Shown piece after piece: positions 61,009-64,000 of a stretch of 64,000 nt of DNA (position 1 is the stretch's first letter; every line of letters starts with the position of its first letter). A model generated the notes under the pieces. That model ran no database searches and was not told the origin of the DNA. It worked only from the letters and a program-made list of their open reading frames with translations. Position numbers and translations under genes: made by a program. The stretch is from Bovifimicola sp050309585 (GTDB lineage Bacteria; Bacillota; Clostridia; Lachnospirales; Lachnospiraceae). The stretch is from positions 1 through 64,000 of the forward strand of contig JBNRML010000036.1 in the NCBI GenBank assembly GCA_050309585.1. The letters run 5' to 3'.

Positions 61009-62775
61009 CTAACTTAAAGAGATTAATATTCCATTAGGTTTTAAAGTCTTTTTCTCATATTTGAGAGAAAACAATATATTGTTTTTATGAACAGAATACG
61101 AATAATCGTCATTGCTGCAATTCAGTATGACGGTTATTTTTTTTCCTTCTGAATCAAAACGGTCATATTGAATGATTCGAGGATTTTCAGGAATAATCAC
61201 AAACTGGTAGTTGTTTGAACGAAGACATGCGTATTCTTTCCGGAGATTAATAAGTTTCTTTATAACACTGTATTTTCTATAATGTTTACCGGTATTTATT
61301 TCGTCCCAAGGCATACATCTTCTGCAATCCGGATCATAAGAACCCTTTAATGCAATTTCTGTTCCATAGTAAATGCACACCGTTCCCGGCATTGTGAAAA
61401 GCATTGTGAGCTGCTGATAGAAGGCGTAAATATTTTTTACCCTCGTCATAAGACGCATTGTGTCATGGGAGTCTAAAAGGTTAAATAAAACCTCATTCAT
61501 CTGTTCCGGATAAAGCGAATAACAACGATTTATGCTGTGTTCAAGACTTTCGGAACAGGATGTTTCGTCAGACCAGAAATTATTCAGACTGTCTCCGAAG
61601 GCATAATTCATTACTGAATCGTACTGGTCACCGCGAAGCCAGGGGATGCTGTCATGCCACAATTCGCCTATTATGTAAAAATCCGGCTTAATTGACTTAA
61701 GGGCTTTGTTTAATTCTTTACACAGCAAATGTGAAATCTCTCCTGCCACATCTAATCTTAAGGCATCTATGTCATATTTTTTTACCCAGTCAGAAACAAT
61801 ATTTACTATGTAGTCTATGACAGAAGGATTATTCGTGTTGAGCTTAGGCATCTGATCATAGAATGCAAAGCTATACATACGGCACTCTTTTGCATTTCCG
61901 TATTTTCCATCGTTTATGAGAGGCCATTTATTTATCATAAACCAGTGAAAGTATTTGGACTCCGGCCCTTTTTTCAGAACATCCTGCCATGGGGCAAACA
62001 ACATTCCACTGTGGTTGAATACACCGTCCATCATTACCTTAATGCCGTGATTGTGAGCGGTGGATACCAGATTTATCATATCTTCGTCTGTACCGAAGCA
62101 TGGATCGATTTTTGAATAATTCGTTATGTCATATTTGTGATTTGAAGGGCTTTCACATACAGGTGTGAGATAAAGCCCTGTGATTCCGAGATTTTCAAGA
62201 TACGGAATCTTACTTATTATTCCAGGTAAATCACCGCCAAAAAATTCATGGTACTTAACTTTTTTGTCAGAACTTCTCCACTCGGATGTGTTCTCGGGAT
62301 TTATTTTTTTGTTTCCGTTGCAGAAACGCTCGACAAATATTTGATACCATATTGTAGAGTTTACCCATTTTGGTACAGTGATTATGTCTGCGGGATTCAT
62401 CCATGGAAACATAAATGCCTGACGTCTGCCTTTAAATGAATGTAATTCGGAAGGAGAATAGAATTTATCCTCCATCATATAGTATGTGTCAGTATCATCT
62501 TCGATTTTAAAATAGTAAACGAGACGTTTGAATTCCGGTTTAACTTTATGTGTCCATAAAATATGATAATCAAGATTTTTTCTTTGTGACATCAAGTCTT
62601 CTTTTTCTTCAAAGGTCTGATTGCTGCCCATGATACCACGGGTAAAAGGATCTCCATAGCAGAGATAGACTCTTTTGACGTCGTATCCTGTTTTAATGGA
62701 TATTACAATTTCGTCTTCATTCAGACAGTAGCAATAGTTGTCAGAGCAACGGTGAAAAATAGCTGATAAGTTCAT
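61009..62775 (-). CDS. GH13 alpha-glycosidase (neopullulanase/cyclomaltodextrinase type)
   Basis: A 588-residue cytosolic enzyme with an N-terminal CBM34-like domain (about 1-135) and a GH13 barrel. Catalytic regions are DGVFNHSG, DALRLDVAGE (nucleophile Asp), IIGELWHDS (acid/base Glu) and LLDSHDT. It would open maltodextrins or cyclic and branched alpha-glucans inside the cell. ATG at 62787 is part of the ribosome module ATGGAGG; ATG 62775 is the better start. The 5' region is a leader repeat shared with the EamA gene. Confidence 0.93.
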   Translation of the reverse strand: MNLSAIFHRCSDNYCYCLNEDEIVISIKTGYDVKRVYLCYGDPFTRGIMGSNQTFEEKEDLMSQRKNLDYHILWTHKVKPEFKRLVYYFKIEDDTDTYYMMEDKFYSPSELHSFKGRRQAFMFPWMNPADIITVPKWVNSTIWYQIFVERFCNGNKKINPENTSEWRSSDKKVKYHEFFGGDLPGIISKIPYLENLGITGLYLTPVCESPSNHKYDITNYSKIDPCFGTDEDMINLVSTAHNHGIKVMMDGVFNHSGMLFAPWQDVLKKGPESKYFHWFMINKWPLINDGKYGNAKECRMYSFAFYDQMPKLNTNNPSVIDYIVNIVSDWVKKYDIDALRLDVAGEISHLLCKELNKALKSIKPDFYIIGELWHDSIPWLRGDQYDSVMNYAFGDSLNNFWSDETSCSESLEHSINRCYSLYPEQMNEVLFNLLDSHDTMRLMTRVKNIYAFYQQLTMLFTMPGTVCIYYGTEIALKGSYDPDCRRCMPWDEINTGKHYRKYSVIKKLINLRKEYACLRSNNYQFVIIPENPRIIQYDRFDSEGKKITVILNCSNDDYSYSVHKNNILFSLKYEKKTLKPNGILISLS

Positions 62776-62965
62776 ATTAACCTCCATGTCGGAGCAATTT
62801 ATTGCGAAGACACGCGTCGAGAAATCAGGGAATCCTGTTTCTCGACTGCGATAGCTCGAATTGAGGCTCCGGACTCAATTCGTTGTGTGAAAAATCAGCA
62901 CTTCGGTGTGATTTTTCACACTAACCTCCATGTCGGAGAGTCTTTACGCGAAGAGGCGCTCCAGG
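62776..62965 (-). repeat. Composite hairpin leader repeat between CYTH and GH13 genes
   Basis: Read on the minus strand: CGCCTCTTCGCGTAAA module, GCTC/CGACATGGAGG ribosome site, GTG at 62919 opening a 14-residue frame (VKNHTEVLIFHTTN), then the CGAATTGAG and GAGAAACAGG hairpins and a second CGACATGGAGG site before the GH13 ATG. Its outer part is read as the C terminus of the CYTH protein. It combines the parts seen separately at 11907, 41181 and 50795. Confidence 0.8.
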
Positions 62966-63398
62966 TGCTTAAATAACTGTTATGATATTTTCCGGAAAAG
63001 GTCACATCTTCCCCAAACCACCAGGGCGGAGTGAACGAATTTGCCTCGTCTTCTGAATCAAATTCAACTTCGGCAAGAATCATTCCTTTAAAAATCCCCT
63101 CGAAAACATCTAATTCTATGGTGTATGTTTCGTAAGGAATAAAATATCGTGTCTTCGTGATAATATTGCCATCTGCCTTGGATAAAAGGTGGGAATAACT
63201 TTCAGAATCCAGAGGAAGATTATATTCCTCGCGGCTCATCATACCCGACCCTTTGTAGGTCAGGTAGTAAGAATCATTTTCCTTCCTTATTCTTACAACA
63301 GGCTTTGTGCAAAGATATGCCTGTTCTATTTTTTTGCTCTCGTATTGGGAAAGAGAATCAGGAAGCTCCTTTATCAGAAATTTTCTTTCTATTTCCAT
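62916..63398 (-). CDS. CYTH domain protein
   Basis: A 160-residue CYTH (triphosphate tunnel) protein; the family hydrolyses triphosphate or makes cyclic AMP, with small bacterial members mostly tripolyphosphatases. The signature MEIERKFLI is at the start, followed by VRIRKENDSYYLTYKG and TIELDVFEG with AEVEFDSEDEA. ATG 63410 overlaps the GAGG ribosome site, so ATG 63398 is chosen. The last 14 or so residues (SASSRKDSPTWRLV) are read from the leader repeat and not from family sequence; the stop overlaps the leader GTG as GTGA. Confidence 0.88.
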   Translation of the reverse strand: MEIERKFLIKELPDSLSQYESKKIEQAYLCTKPVVRIRKENDSYYLTYKGSGMMSREEYNLPLDSESYSHLLSKADGNIITKTRYFIPYETYTIELDVFEGIFKGMILAEVEFDSEDEANSFTPPWWFGEDVTFSGKYHNSYLSTWSASSRKDSPTWRLV

Positions 63399-63572
63399 GT
63401 TTAACCTCATTTCATAATAATATGTACTCTCATCATAGCATAAAAAATCAATATATAATAGTAAATAAAATATAAAATGGGTTGCGGTTTTTGATAAAAT
63501 AAGCTAATTTATATGTAGAATATTAGGAAGGAAAGGACTTTACCATACTGATAAAGGTAAAGGGTGAAGAAA

Positions 63573-64000
63573 ATGAGTTTGGTATATGCTTTTTTGGCTG
63601 AAGGCTTTGAAGAAGTTGAGGCATTAGCTGTTGTGGATGTGTTGAGAAGAGCAAAAATAGAAACAAAAATGGTATCTGTGTCGGATAAACTTGAAGTAAC
63701 CAGTTCCCACAATGTTACGATAAAAGCGGATTTGCTGCTTGAAGAGGCAGAATTTGACAAGGCGGATATGATTTTTCTTCCTGGAGGAATACCGGGAACT
63801 CCTAATTTAAGAGCTACTGAAAAATTAATGGAGGCAGTCCTTGAATTTGACAGACAGGGAAAGAAGCTTGCGGCAGTATGCGCGGCACCGAGTATTTATG
63901 GAGAGTTAGGACTTTTGGAAGGTAAAAAAGCAAGCTGTTATCCGGGATTTGAGGACAAGCTGAAAGGTGCAGAGTATCACAGGGAAAAATTCATTACAGA
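63573..64000 (+). CDS. DJ-1/PfpI family protein, cut by the window end
   Basis: The first 142 codons of a DJ-1 family protein starting MSLVYAFLAEGFEEVEALA, where the second Glu of the GFEEVEA motif is the conserved acid, followed by LPGGIPGTPNLR and the nucleophile Cys in AAVCAAPSIYGELGLL. Family members are stress proteins or glyoxalase-like enzymes; the role here is open. The reading frame is open to the last base of the window. Confidence 0.88.
   Translation, partial: MSLVYAFLAEGFEEVEALAVVDVLRRAKIETKMVSVSDKLEVTSSHNVTIKADLLLEEAEFDKADMIFLPGGIPGTPNLRATEKLMEAVLEFDRQGKKLAAVCAAPSIYGELGLLEGKKASCYPGFEDKLKGAEYHREKFIT

Overview
The window reads as a chromosomal segment of a low-GC anaerobic Bacillota, most like the Lachnospiraceae. 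The reasons are the AT-rich codon use with strong GGAG/GAGG ribosome sites, ThiH-type (anaerobic) thiazole synthesis, a 2-hydroxyacyl-CoA dehydratase-type cluster with a CooC ATPase, radical-SAM DNA-metabolism proteins, archaeal-type ProRS, and several small families common in that group (DUF4317, DUF4190, DUF2752). No rRNA, tRNA, CRISPR array or complete transposase gene was seen.

Layout. 1-5 kb: a YbaK/ProX-type editing protein, a Nudix hydrolase and a thiazole operon thiS-thiF-thiG-thiH-thiE. 5-7.5 kb: surE, a sugar O-acetyltransferase and an HTH protein. 7.6-18 kb: a phosphate regulon (pstSCAB-phoU, a Na/Pi cotransporter, PhoP/PhoR) with two 11-bp-periodic Pho-box-like promoters, followed by a Trk/Ktr potassium pair. 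18.2-19.8 kb: an XRE-type HTH domain fused to an alanine-type aminotransferase. 19.9-22.5 kb: a restriction-modification locus with an intact C5-methyltransferase and controller gene, a frameshifted nuclease gene and a second methyltransferase fragment cut by a palindromic element. 23-26 kb: a YugP peptidase and a radical-SAM/DUF4130 DNA-metabolism pair under a perfect LexA box. 26-29 kb: hypB and an amino-acid ABC transporter whose binding domain looks circularly permuted. 29-32 kb: a frameshifted repeat-rich surface protein. 32-38.5 kb: carB and a decayed c-di-GMP gene. 38.5-44 kb: nth, a formate/nitrite channel, small membrane proteins, an M18 peptidase and a GH5 glycosidase. 44-49.4 kb: a CooC / 2-hydroxyacyl-CoA dehydratase-like / activase / acetyl-CoA-synthase-like operon of unknown reaction. 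49.5-64 kb: DUF4317, an EamA transporter, MraY, a 926-residue helical-repeat protein, proS, a flippase-like protein, EAL and HD-GYP c-di-GMP proteins, a GH13 glycosidase, a CYTH protein and a DJ-1 family gene that runs off the end.

Three layers of structure go beyond the genes. First, a dispersed family of composite hairpin repeats ends exactly at gene starts and supplies the Shine-Dalgarno sequence, often with a small leader reading frame of its own. Second, there are palindromic MITE-like elements: two 142-bp copies with GTAACTGTTCAGAGC-type ends and one 163-bp element flanked by TA. Third, frameshifts fall only in accessory genes (nuclease, surface protein, c-di-GMP protein), while long housekeeping genes such as carB and proS are open, which points to real decay or phase variation more than random assembly error.

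The best candidates for something undescribed are the CooC/dehydratase/ACS-like operon, the HTH-aminotransferase fusion with an internal restart and candidate operators, the permuted binding domain, and the SOS-controlled and probably leaderless radical-SAM gene. All family names come from motif recognition by eye; no database search was run.
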